From: Hyphomicrobiales bacterium
Lineage (GTDB): Bacteria > Pseudomonadota > Alphaproteobacteria > Rhizobiales > Xanthobacteraceae
Reading direction: 5' to 3'
NCBI GenBank assembly: GCA_017305715.1
Contig: JAFKKG010000015.1
Span: 1 to 64,000, forward strand
DNA: 64,000 nt
Shown: positions 50,570-59,300 of the stretch, one piece after another
Layout of the letters: each line of letters starts with the position of its first letter
Position numbering within the stretch: position 1 is the first letter of the stretch
The notes under the pieces: generated by a model
The model's database searches: none
What the model was told of the DNA's origin: nothing
The model's input: only the letters and a program-made list of their open reading frames with translations
Made by a program: the position numbers and the translations under genes

Positions 50570-51781
50570 ATGCCGAATTTCCATTATCGCGCGTTGACCA
50601 AGAGCGGGGAGATCGTGTCCGGATCGATCGCGGCTTCGAGCCTGGCCGAAGTGTCTCAGCGCATCGAGTATCTCGGACTGGTCGCAATCGATACCGCAGC
50701 CGAGGAAGATAAGGCCGGATGGTCGATTTCGCTGGCGGCGCTGTCCCGACCGCGGCCCGAGGAAGTGACCATTTTTACCAGAGATCTCGCCCTGCTGCTG
50801 CGGGCCGGCGCCCGCCTCAACGACGCGCTGGAACTGCTTTCCAACGATACGGACGTGAGCCGGCTACGTCCGGTCATCATCGATATCAAGACGGCGATCC
50901 TTTCCGGCGAGAGTTTCGCGGATGCCCTGGGCTGTGCGCCATCGCTATTTCCGGCGATGTATGTCGCGCTGGTCCGGGTCGGCGAGATGTCGGGCACGCT
51001 CGACCACATCCTGGAAACGCTCGGCAGCGAGAGAAGCAGGGCGGAAGCGCAGCGGCGCAAGGTGACCGACGCGCTGCAGTATCCGGGCTTTGTCCTGCTG
51101 GCGGCCGGTTGCGTCCTGATCTTCTTTGTCTCCTTCGTGCTGCCGCAGTTCTCGGCGGTCTTGCGTGATTTCAACGCGAAGACGGATCCGGTGATCGAGA
51201 CGTTCCTTGCACTTTCCGATCTGCTGCGGGGCCACGGTTTCGAGGTGACTGCGGCGGCATCTGCGATCGTGATCGGCGGGTGGCTGTCGTGGCGAAAACC
51301 GGATTTTCGAGCGTCCGTCATCACCCAGCTGGCGCGGCTGCCGGTGATCTCGTCGGTGGTTGAATTCCATCGAACCGCGCTGTTCTGCCGAAATCTGGGC
51401 ATCCTGCTGGGCAGCGGCGTGGCGCTCACGGCGACGTTGCGGATTCTGGTCGATATCATGACCACGACGGGAAGCGTGCCGGTCTGGTCCGCGATGGCTG
51501 ATCGTGTTCGCCATGGCGGCAAGCTGTCGGATGCGCTCACGGCTGGCGCCGTATTGCCGCCGGTGGCGGTGCGCATGCTTCGCCTCGGCGAGGAAACCGG
51601 ACAATTGCCGACGCTCGCGGCCCGTGTCGCGGAGTTCTACGAAGCCAAGCTGCAGCGGCAGCTCGACCGCCTCGTGGGCATCATCGGTCCGGCTGCGATC
51701 GTGACCATCAGCATCGTAGTCGGCGGTCTGATTGTTTCGGTCATGACGGCGCTGTTGTCGGTAACCCAGGTTGTCGGATGA
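50570..51781 (+). CDS. gspF: Type II secretion inner-membrane platform protein GspF
   Basis: 403 residues. Two T2SSF domains: first FTRDLALLLRAGARLNDALE and PALYVALVRVGEMSGTL-like block, second LFCRNLGILLGSGVALTATL and RMLRLGEETGQLPTLA. Three TM helices, e.g. VLLAAGCVLIFFVSFVLP and VTISIVVGGLIVSVMTALLS. Normal length; 4 bases after gspE. Confidence 0.95.
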   Translation: MPNFHYRALTKSGEIVSGSIAASSLAEVSQRIEYLGLVAIDTAAEEDKAGWSISLAALSRPRPEEVTIFTRDLALLLRAGARLNDALELLSNDTDVSRLRPVIIDIKTAILSGESFADALGCAPSLFPAMYVALVRVGEMSGTLDHILETLGSERSRAEAQRRKVTDALQYPGFVLLAAGCVLIFFVSFVLPQFSAVLRDFNAKTDPVIETFLALSDLLRGHGFEVTAAASAIVIGGWLSWRKPDFRASVITQLARLPVISSVVEFHRTALFCRNLGILLGSGVALTATLRILVDIMTTTGSVPVWSAMADRVRHGGKLSDALTAGAVLPPVAVRMLRLGEETGQLPTLAARVAEFYEAKLQRQLDRLVGIIGPAAIVTISIVVGGLIVSVMTALLSVTQVVG

Positions 51782-51797
51782 GGAACGGGAAGCACAC

Positions 51798-52265
51798 ATG
51801 ATTGGCGTTTCAACGAAGGTCTTTCGATCGACGCGCCGGCGTCCGCGAAGCGGAAGCGAGGACGGCTTTACGCTCGTGGAGATGCTGGTCGTTATCACCA
51901 TCATCGGCATGATCATGGCGTTGGTCGGCCCGCGGGTACTCAATTATCTTGGCGAGTCGCGCGTCAAGGCAGCCAAGATCCAGCTTCAGAGTTTCAGTAG
52001 CGCCCTTGACCTCTTCTATCTGGATGCCGGTCGATTCCCGACCAGCTCGGAAGGGCTGGCGGCATTGGTGCGTCCGGCCAGTGGAGTCACGGCCTGGAAC
52101 GGACCGTATCTGAAGGGCGGCACCGTTCCGAACGACCCATGGGGCAATCCTTATGTCTACAGGCAGCCCGGAGAACGCGCTCCCTATGAAATTCGCTCGC
52201 TCGGTTCCGATGGACAGGAAGGGGGGACCGGAACGTCCGCCGATCTCACATCCGTACAGAACTGA
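51798..52265 (+). CDS. gspG: Type II secretion major pseudopilin GspG
   Basis: 155 residues from the ATG at 51798. Prepilin motif GFTLVEMLVVITIIGMIMAL with Glu at +5, then the GspG body: DLFYLDAGRFPTSSEGLAAL and NDPWGNPYVYRQPGE, ending in the Ca-binding-like DGQEGG loop. The leader is unusually long (about 30 residues) and basic. Its 3' end overlaps the start of gspH. Confidence 0.95.
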   Translation: MIGVSTKVFRSTRRRPRSGSEDGFTLVEMLVVITIIGMIMALVGPRVLNYLGESRVKAAKIQLQSFSSALDLFYLDAGRFPTSSEGLAALVRPASGVTAWNGPYLKGGTVPNDPWGNPYVYRQPGERAPYEIRSLGSDGQEGGTGTSADLTSVQN

Positions 52266-52716
52266 CAGTTCGGAAGCGGGGTTCACGCTGATCGAGATGG
52301 TCTGCGTGCTGGCCATGGTGGCGTTACTCGCCGCCGTTCTGCTTCCCCGTTTGCCGACGGCGACGTCACGGCCACGGCTGGAGGCATATGCGATCGAAGT
52401 CGCTGCGCTGCTTAAGGCTGACCGGAATGCGGCGCTCCGGCATCAGGGCTCGATCAATGCGGCGGTCGACACGCGTTCCCGGACGGTACGGTCGGGATCG
52501 AGTAGCTGGATAGTTCGGGTTCCGGACGATGTAGTGTTCGACGCGCTGTTGCCGCAGCGTTGCAATGGCCGGTCGGCGTTCTCCGCCATCAGCTTTTTTG
52601 CAAGCGGCCTATCCTGTGGGGGAGCAATACGGCTGACGCGGTTCGGCAGCGGATTCGAGGTGCGGGTAAACTGGCTGACGGGAGGCGTGGACATTGTCGC
52701 GCAGGATATCCTCTAG
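52210..52716 (+). CDS. gspH: Type II secretion minor pseudopilin GspH
   Basis: About 168 residues from the ATG at 52210 (52153 and 52186 also in frame). Prepilin motif GFTLIEMVCVLAMVALLAAV; the body has the GspH-type segment AALLKADRNAALRHQGSINA and the beta part VDTRSRTVRSGSSSWIVRVP. It overlaps gspG by more than 50 bases in another frame, a compact arrangement. The fragment of an old gspI begins before its stop. Confidence 0.85.
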   Translation: MDRKGGPERPPISHPYRTDSSEAGFTLIEMVCVLAMVALLAAVLLPRLPTATSRPRLEAYAIEVAALLKADRNAALRHQGSINAAVDTRSRTVRSGSSSWIVRVPDDVVFDALLPQRCNGRSAFSAISFFASGLSCGGAIRLTRFGSGFEVRVNWLTGGVDIVAQDIL

Positions 52717-53001
52717 GGGTGGCTTTACGATGATCGAAGCGGCCGTCGCGCTCGCGGCGACTGGAAGGCCTGTCGCGAACAATTCGCGCAGCACCCGGAC
52801 TCTCGAGCAGCATGGTGCGTTGACCGGCACCGCGTCGTGGATCGCATCCGGCATCCCGCGCGCCGACGGCCGGCAAAAGAAACCCGGGCGATTCTCATGA
52901 TCTTGGGCGCGGGGGAAAAAGAGGCGTTCCGGGTGCTTGCGTGGCTGGATGAGATCGACCCTGACCGAGGAGGCCGGCGCGGGCCGGCGGAAAACCGATG
53001 A
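52694..53001 (+). pseudogene. Scar of a former gspI-gspJ-gspK segment
   Basis: Two remnants lie between gspH and gspL. From 52694 a frame starts with GGFTMIEAAVALAA, a prepilin motif whose helix is cut short, followed by RPVANNSRSTRTLEQHGALT, which fits the post-helix part of GspI. From about 52873 another frame reads AKETRAILMILGAGEKEAFR then VLAWLDEID, which matches the tail of the intact GspK here (RKSAEIIIQLEGGEEPYRVL, SWRDLDEI). Everything between (rest of I, all of J, most of K) is gone. It ends overlapping the gspL start. Confidence 0.6.
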
Positions 53002-54068
53002 GCATCCTGGAACAAGTCGCAACCGCGCTCTCGCTGTGGGTCGATACCGTCGCGCGCGTGGCGAGGGCGCCGCTTGCCAACATGAAAACGGTTCGCCGGA
53101 TCGAGGCCGTCGAAGATGACGAGCATGTGCTCGAGATGCAGCTTGCGCCGAGGACAAGGACCAGGGACGGCGAGTTACCGCCTTGCCGCATCCAGATTCG
53201 CGAAGGAGACGTAAGCCCGTCGTTGCCGGCGCATTGGGCGGCGGCCGTGCGGGGCGGGTCAGTCGAATTGGCGCTGCGGCCGTCGCGCTTTGTTTTCCGT
53301 GCGCTCGAACTGCCAAATCGGGCGGCTGAGTTCCTGGATGGGATCATCCGGTCCCAAATCGATCGGTTGACACCGTGGAACGCAGATGAAACAGCCTTCC
53401 ATTGGACCGCTCCGCGCACCGCCGGTGACCGGATATCGCTGACGGTCGTTGCGACCGGGCGAGCGCCAATGGTCGCCCTCGCGCGGACGTTTTTCGACCT
53501 CGGCGCCACCAGCGTCGAGATCTCGACCGCAACAGCCGAACAGGAGCGGGTGATTGTCTACGCACGGCAGGCCGGCGGATCGGCGGGTTTCGACCGCCTG
53601 CGCGCCTGCCTCGTCGCTGTCCTGACAACGACGGGCATACTGGCAATGTTGACCGCCGGCGTGAGCGGCTTCGTCGCAGATTCCTACGATGCGCAACAGC
53701 AGCAGATCTCCCGTCGAATCTCGGAACAGCGGGCGATCATGCAAGGCAACCAGGGCGGCGCGGCTGGTTCGCCGCTCGAAATGCTGGTACGCCGAAAACA
53801 GACGACGCCATCGAGCGTATTGGTACTCGAAGAGTTGTCCGCACTGCTGCCGGACCATACATACGCGACCGAAGTGCGGATCGACGGCGATAAGCTGCAG
53901 ATCGTCGGCCTTACCCGCGACGCCCCGTCATTGATCCAGATCCTGGAGCAGTCACCACATTTTTCCAGCGCCGGGTTCTTCGCGCCGACGACGCGCGCGG
54001 CCAACGATCCCGGGGAACGCTTCCATATCGAGGCCAGGCTCAGGCCGCAATTCGGATCAGGCACATGA
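52998..54068 (+). CDS. gspL: Type II secretion protein GspL (PilN-like)
   Basis: 356 residues. The N-terminal cytoplasmic part has an actin-like fold remnant (VELALRPSRFVFRALELPNR with FLDGIIRSQIDRLTPWNADE, the canonical GspL/PilN segment), then a helix LVAVLTTTGILAMLTAGVSG and a periplasmic ferredoxin-like PilN domain (YATEVRIDGDKLQIVGLTRD). It would couple GspE to the inner-membrane platform. It overlaps gspM by 4 bases. Confidence 0.82.
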   Translation: MSILEQVATALSLWVDTVARVARAPLANMKTVRRIEAVEDDEHVLEMQLAPRTRTRDGELPPCRIQIREGDVSPSLPAHWAAAVRGGSVELALRPSRFVFRALELPNRAAEFLDGIIRSQIDRLTPWNADETAFHWTAPRTAGDRISLTVVATGRAPMVALARTFFDLGATSVEISTATAEQERVIVYARQAGGSAGFDRLRACLVAVLTTTGILAMLTAGVSGFVADSYDAQQQQISRRISEQRAIMQGNQGGAAGSPLEMLVRRKQTTPSSVLVLEELSALLPDHTYATEVRIDGDKLQIVGLTRDAPSLIQILEQSPHFSSAGFFAPTTRAANDPGERFHIEARLRPQFGSGT

Positions 54069-54622
54069 TCGGCAAGCAACGGATACAGGAGCTTCTCGCC
54101 CGGTTTCCGATCGCCGCGGTCGCCGCTTACCTGGCGTTGATCGTTCTCTTTGTCTTCATGACGACGGACGGTGTGCTTCAGGTTCTGGAACGACGTGACG
54201 CTGCGGTCGCTGCCGCCGAAGTACTGCAGAAACTGCAGACGCGGGATTTGGCGCGTGCTGCCGCCGCGCGGGTAGATATCGGCGCTCCGGCCGGCTCTCC
54301 CTTCCTTGAAGGTGCCAGCGTATCGGTCGCGGGCGCGACGCTGCTGCAGCGCGTGCTCGCCGCCATCAAGCGGGTCAACGGCAACACGACATCATCGCAA
54401 CTCGACTTGCAGGGTCCGATGTCCAAAACGGGTTTTGCGGCGGCGACGTTCAGCCTTGAGATCGATGCTGCATCCCTTGAGCCGCTTCTGTATGACCTCG
54501 AAGCAGGCATGCCGTTCCTGTTCGTCGACAGTCTGGTCGTGCAGGCGTCCTCCGGCTCCGTCGAGGGAGGCAAGCTGCGGGTGCTGCTCGGGGTCTCCGC
54601 ACAACGCCACAGTGTGAAGTGA
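54065..54622 (+). CDS. gspM: Type II secretion protein GspM
   Basis: 185 residues, start overlapping the gspL stop. One TM helix (FPIAAVAAYLALIVLFVFMT), a coiled segment (LERRDAAVAAAEVLQKLQTR) and a ferredoxin-like periplasmic domain (ATFSLEIDAASLEPLLYDLE) fit the short GspM form (GspM_II). It partners GspL in the inner-membrane complex. Assignment rests on position and layout more than on conserved residues. Confidence 0.78.
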   Translation: MIGKQRIQELLARFPIAAVAAYLALIVLFVFMTTDGVLQVLERRDAAVAAAEVLQKLQTRDLARAAAARVDIGAPAGSPFLEGASVSVAGATLLQRVLAAIKRVNGNTTSSQLDLQGPMSKTGFAAATFSLEIDAASLEPLLYDLEAGMPFLFVDSLVVQASSGSVEGGKLRVLLGVSAQRHSVK

Positions 54623-54725
54623 AACGTCGTGAGCCGCCCGTGCGGTCGGGCCTTCACAGCGCGTGTATCGTTCGAAACGACCGGCAGCCCTTTCGGCCAA
54701 CGCGGCTCTTCAGACCGGATATGCG

Positions 54726-55532
54726 CTAAGGCAGCCGCTTGTTCTGGGAAGGGTTGACGGTCGCTGGCGATGAATTGATCGTCGGCGGCTGCACCACGAT
54801 GGTCATGCCGGCCGGCGCGGCCGCAGGGGTCGCACCGGCTGCCTTGGCGGTGTTGACCGCTTGAGACGGCATAACGGGCAATGCAGGTGCGGCCGCAGGC
54901 AAACCCAGCGGCGGCCCGGCCACAGCTTTCATATCGGGGAGTGGCAAATCGAGGACCGCATTGTCGAGCCCCTTGGCTATTTCTACCTGGCGCGGGCGAA
55001 CGGCGCGCAGAACCCACCCTTTGTGATTTTCCCCGGCCTTCAGGCGTAACGTGGTCTTGTTGGTCGGATCCAGGAACAAGCCGACTCCCGCGGCGGTGGT
55101 GCTTCCCGCGACGGTACCGAGCAACGAGAGTGGCGGCTTTTCCGGCTCCGGCTCCGGCTCCGGCTCAGGATCCGGAGGCGGAGGCGGAGCCATTACCGCG
55201 GGCGCAGGCCCCGCGGTCGCAGCGACGGCGGGCGGACGCCGCATCGGCGCAAATAACGGTCGCTCGCGTCCGGCGGTCAGCCGGCTAAGCGGAATTGCCC
55301 ACAGTGGGTTACCGGTCAAGACGCGCTCGACAGCTGGTACCGCCGGTGACGACGCAGGGCGCACAGGCAGCGGCATCGGAACCGGTGTTGAGACCGCAGT
55401 CGGGCTCCGCGGGGGCGCGGCAAAGAGGTCCACGGGCGGAGCATCGGCGGACAGCGGCGCGTTCACGGCCAGTGCATCGACGCTGCCGATCGTTACCATG
55501 CTGATCAGCAGGACAAGCACGCGCATCGACAT
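54726..55532 (-). CDS. GspC/GspN-like type II secretion protein
   Basis: About 268 residues from the ATG at 55532 (55526 also possible). N-terminal helix MRVLVLLISMVTIGSVDALA, then RLTAGRERPLFAPMRRPPAV, a Pro/Glu linker of PEPEPE type (about residue 130), and a small beta domain: LSLLGTVAGSTTAAGVGLFL and LRLKAGENHKGWVLRAV, like the homology region of GspC. The Pro-rich tail lacks a PDZ. It most likely provides the GspC link between platform and secretin, though alphaproteobacterial annotations often call it GspN. Convergent with gspM. Confidence 0.7.
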   Translation of the reverse strand: MSMRVLVLLISMVTIGSVDALAVNAPLSADAPPVDLFAAPPRSPTAVSTPVPMPLPVRPASSPAVPAVERVLTGNPLWAIPLSRLTAGRERPLFAPMRRPPAVAATAGPAPAVMAPPPPPDPEPEPEPEPEKPPLSLLGTVAGSTTAAGVGLFLDPTNKTTLRLKAGENHKGWVLRAVRPRQVEIAKGLDNAVLDLPLPDMKAVAGPPLGLPAAAPALPVMPSQAVNTAKAAGATPAAAPAGMTIVVQPPTINSSPATVNPSQNKRLP

Positions 55533-55687
55533 GACCCAAATCGCCCTTTCCACTCGCCGCCAAGCAACCGATCCCGGGCCGTAAGCCGCGCATCGTCGGC
55601 AATCATGCACCGGCCACGGTGGGGCTCATCACGGCCACCACTTCGAAATGCCTCCGTGAAGGGTATTAGCGTGGATCATTATTCTTA

Positions 55688-55700
55688 ATGTGACATCTGT
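55688..55700. promoter_or_regulatory. Putative operator before the gspN-like gene
   Basis: ATGTGACATCTGT, 12 of 13 bases identical to 48762-48774 in the gspD/gspE promoter. Confidence 0.45.
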
Positions 55701-55780
55701 AATGCTTGCGAGATTGAAACGAAGCTCGAGCCCGCAAAGGTGCAATCGCTGATTTGCTCGTAGGGGAAAAGCGGTAGCGG

Positions 55781-55794
55781 TCTCTCGCTACCAT
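55781..55794 (+). other. Candidate attachment site attR
   Basis: TCTCTCGCTACCAT, identical and co-oriented with 5607-5620 at the tRNA-Met 3' end. The flanks differ. A 14-base chance match of a given word is expected less than once in a thousand windows of this size. Confidence 0.4.
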
Positions 55795-56333
55795 CTTTCC
55801 CACACTCCTTGAGCGCGGTGGGAAAGGCTAACCGTCTCGGCAGTGCGTTTGAAGCGTCGGCAAACTCAACTGTCATCCCGCCTTGGATGCGAGGGGTTTC
55901 GGAATACCGTCACTCTCCCGACATATCTTCGATCGGTTTTGCCGTCTTGGAGTCACCGGCATGGCTTGCTGATCATCGCGCCAGTACCGCTGGCGTGGAT
56001 ATCGCCGACCGCAGGTTCGGCGTTCAACTCCATCGAGCGCTCGCATTCTACAACAGCGATTGCTCGTTTGCGCTTTGGCGAAGCGAATTCTGCAACGATC
56101 TGCTCTCGCCGTTGGCCGCCGTGCAGCAGGTCAGTCCGACAATTTCCATCGACCCATATCCGCGTGGCCGTGGAGCCGAAGGGCGATCTTGCGCCTCGAG
56201 GCGGATCGTCGCTCGCCGAATGAGTGTGATATGTCGACTGTTGACATATTGCAGTCACCATGGTCTGAGTTTCCGCAGGGAGGCGAGCGGCCCGCCAGGG
56301 CTGCCTCGGCAAATGTCATCAGACGGAATCTCG

Positions 56334-59300
56334 ATGCGGTACATCGCTGAAAGCAGCGGACGACAGACCGTCCTGGTTGCCAATCGCGGAGAGATTGCAA
56401 TCAGGGTGTGCCGTGCAGTAGCAGACCTCGGCTGGCGCAGCGTCGTCGTCTACTCCGAGGACGACGCGGCCTCGCTTCACGTCAAGAAGGGCGACACCGC
56501 GGTCGCGCTGGGTGCTTCCGGCGCACTGGCCTATCTCGACATCGACCGCATCGTCGCTATCGCCGGCGAACATGGTTGCACCATGGTTCATCCCGGTTAC
56601 GGCTTTCTCAGCGAGCGCGCCGATTTCGCGCAGCGCTGCCATGATGCCGGTCTCGCGTTCGCCGGACCGTCGCCCGATACGCTGCGCGTCTTCGGCAACA
56701 AAGCCAGCGCACGCCAACTCGCGGCGGAATGCGACGTGCCGCAGCCGCGCGGTACGGGCCTGTTGGAGACAGCCGAGCAGGCGCTGAGTTTTCTCGCCGA
56801 GGTCGGCGGCGCGGCAATCATGCTGAAGGCGGTTGCGGGGGGCGGCGGGCGCGGTATCCGCATCGTGCGCGAGGCGGCGGAAGTCTCCTCCGCCTTGGAG
56901 CGATGCCGCTCGGAAGCCAAGGCATCGTTCGGCGACGATCGAATCTATGCCGAGGAGCTCATCGAGAGCGCAAGGCACATCGAGGTGCAACTGGTCGGTG
57001 ACGGCGCCGGCGGTCTTGCGGTGGTCGGCGAGCGCGAATGCAGCCTGCAGCGGCGCCAGCAGAAATTGCTAGAACTGGCGCCGTCGCCGAGCCTGTCGGA
57101 CGAGGTTCGCGCGCAGCTATTCCAGGCCACGCTGCGGATCGCAAAACGCGTCAATTACAAGAGCCTCGGAACCTTCGAGTTCCTGGTCTGCAAGGACGCC
57201 AGGTCCGGCAAGGACCGGATCATGTTCATGGAGGTCAACCCACGGCTTCAGGTCGAGCACACCGTGACCGAGGAAGTGACCGGCGTGGACCTCGTGCAGC
57301 TTCAGTTGCGGATCGCCGCGGGCGCCCGGCTCGAAGCAGGTTCGCTGCCCGACCCGATGAAGCCGCGCGGCATGGCCATGCAGCTGCGGATCAATATGGA
57401 GACGATGCGAAGCGACGGTGCGGCGTCGCCGTCGATAGGCACGCTCCGCGCTTTCGATATGCCGTCAGGTCCCGGCGTTCGAGTCGATACCGCTGCCTAT
57501 GCGGGGTATCGCAACGGCGTCAGCTTCGATTCGCTGCTGGCCAAGCTGATCGTCCATATTTCGTCCGCGGACTATCCGGCCCTGGTCCGAAAGGCCTACC
57601 GCGCGCTGTGCGAGAGCCATATCGATGGCATCGCGACCAATCAGCAGTTCCTGCAGAATCTATTGCGCAACGCCGACGTCGTCGCCAACCGGGTGCACAC
57701 GCGCTTCATCGACGAGCGGATCGCGGATTTGATCGATCCCGAAGGCGAAGCGCACCCGGCACTCCACTTCACGCAGCTCGCGCCCGGAATGTCCGCGCAG
57801 GCGGAACGTCGCATCGAGGGCCCGCAGGGATCATTGCCGGTTGCGACCTCCAATGCCTGCCGTGTGGTCGAGGTCATCGTGCAGGAGGGCGACAAGGTCA
57901 TCGTAGGCCAGCCGCTCGCCGTCACCGAATCGATGAAGATGGAATTCGTGATCCAGGCGACATTCAGCGGTACCGTCGCTGCGGTCGCTGCCAAAAAAGG
58001 CGATGCGATGCCTGCGGACGCGGCGCTGCTGTACGTCCTTCCGGACGGTCAGGCGATCGATGAAAACGCGTTCAAGGGCGACGAGCAGGATCTCGGTGTG
58101 ATCCGCAATGATCTTGCCGCGGTGTTTGCCGCGCATGCCAAGCTCGGCGATGCCGCGCGCCCGGACGCGGTCGCGCGCCGCCGCAAGACCAGCCAGCGTA
58201 CCGCGCGCGAAAATGTCGCCGATCTCTGCGACGCCACCAGCTTCCGCGAATATGGCGGCCTTGTCGTAGCGGCGCGGCGCAACAGCAAGTCCTTTGACGA
58301 ATTGCAGACCCTGAGCCCGGCGGACGGCCTGATCACCGGCGTCGGCACCGTGAATGCCGAGCATTTCGGATCAGACCGGACCCGCTGCGCGGTGCTGGCT
58401 TATGATTATACGGTGTTCGCGGGCACGCAGGGATTCAACGCCCATGCCAAAAAGCGTAGGATTCTCCGGCTCGCGACCAAATGGCGGCTGCCGATTGTGT
58501 TGTTCGCGGAGGGCGGCGGTGGACGACCCGGAGATTCCGACGACAACAGCGGACTAAAACTCTACAACGCGACGTTCTGGGGACTGGCGCGGCTGAGCGG
58601 CGAAGTGCCGATCATCGCCATCGTGTCCGGGCGGTGTTTTGCGGGCAACGCGGCGCTGGTGTCCTGCGCCGATATCGTGATTGCGGCCGAAGACGCTTCG
58701 ATCGGCATGGGCGGTCCTGCCATGATCGAGGGCGGCGGCCTCGGTATCGTGCCCGCCGAGGACGTCGGCCCGGTCTCGGTGCATTCGCGCAATGGCGTTG
58801 TCGATGTCGTGGTTCGCGACGAACAGGCTGCGGTCGCCGTCGCCAAGCAATTCATGTCCTATTTCCAGGGCACGCTTGCGGACTGGGAGTGCGCCGATCA
58901 ACGGCGGCTTCGCCATATCGTTCCGGAAGCGCCGCGCCGCGCCTACAACATGCGCGACGTCATCGATACCCTGGCGGATACCGGATCGGTACTGGAGTTA
59001 CGGCCGAATTTCGGTGTCGGCATGATCACGGCCTTCATCCGCATCGAAGGTCGGCCGATGGCGGTGCTCGCCAACAACCCCGCGCATCTGGCGGGGGCAA
59101 TCGACGCCGAGGGATCCGACAAGGCCGCGCAGTTCGCGATGCTTGTCGAATCCTTGCGGATTCCGTTCCTGACCCTGTGCGATACGCCCGGCTTCATGGT
59201 TGGCCCCGAAGCCGAGAAAGTCGGTCTCGTCAGGCGCTCCGGCAAGATGTTCGTCAACGGATCGCGGTTGACGGTCCCGCAGTTCACCATCGTTGTTCGC

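Larger units (their letters stand above)
55533..56333. other. Long intergenic region with a possible right attachment site
   Basis: 801 bases. ATGTGACATC at 55688-55697 repeats the gspD/gspE operator word. TCTCTCGCTACCAT at 55781-55794 repeats the tRNA-Met 3' end and lies in a small hairpin (GGTAGCG at 55773, CGCTACC at 55786). Open frames run from 55809 into the carboxylase gene, but their translation (to about 56310) looks random. No other gene recognised. Confidence 0.5.
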
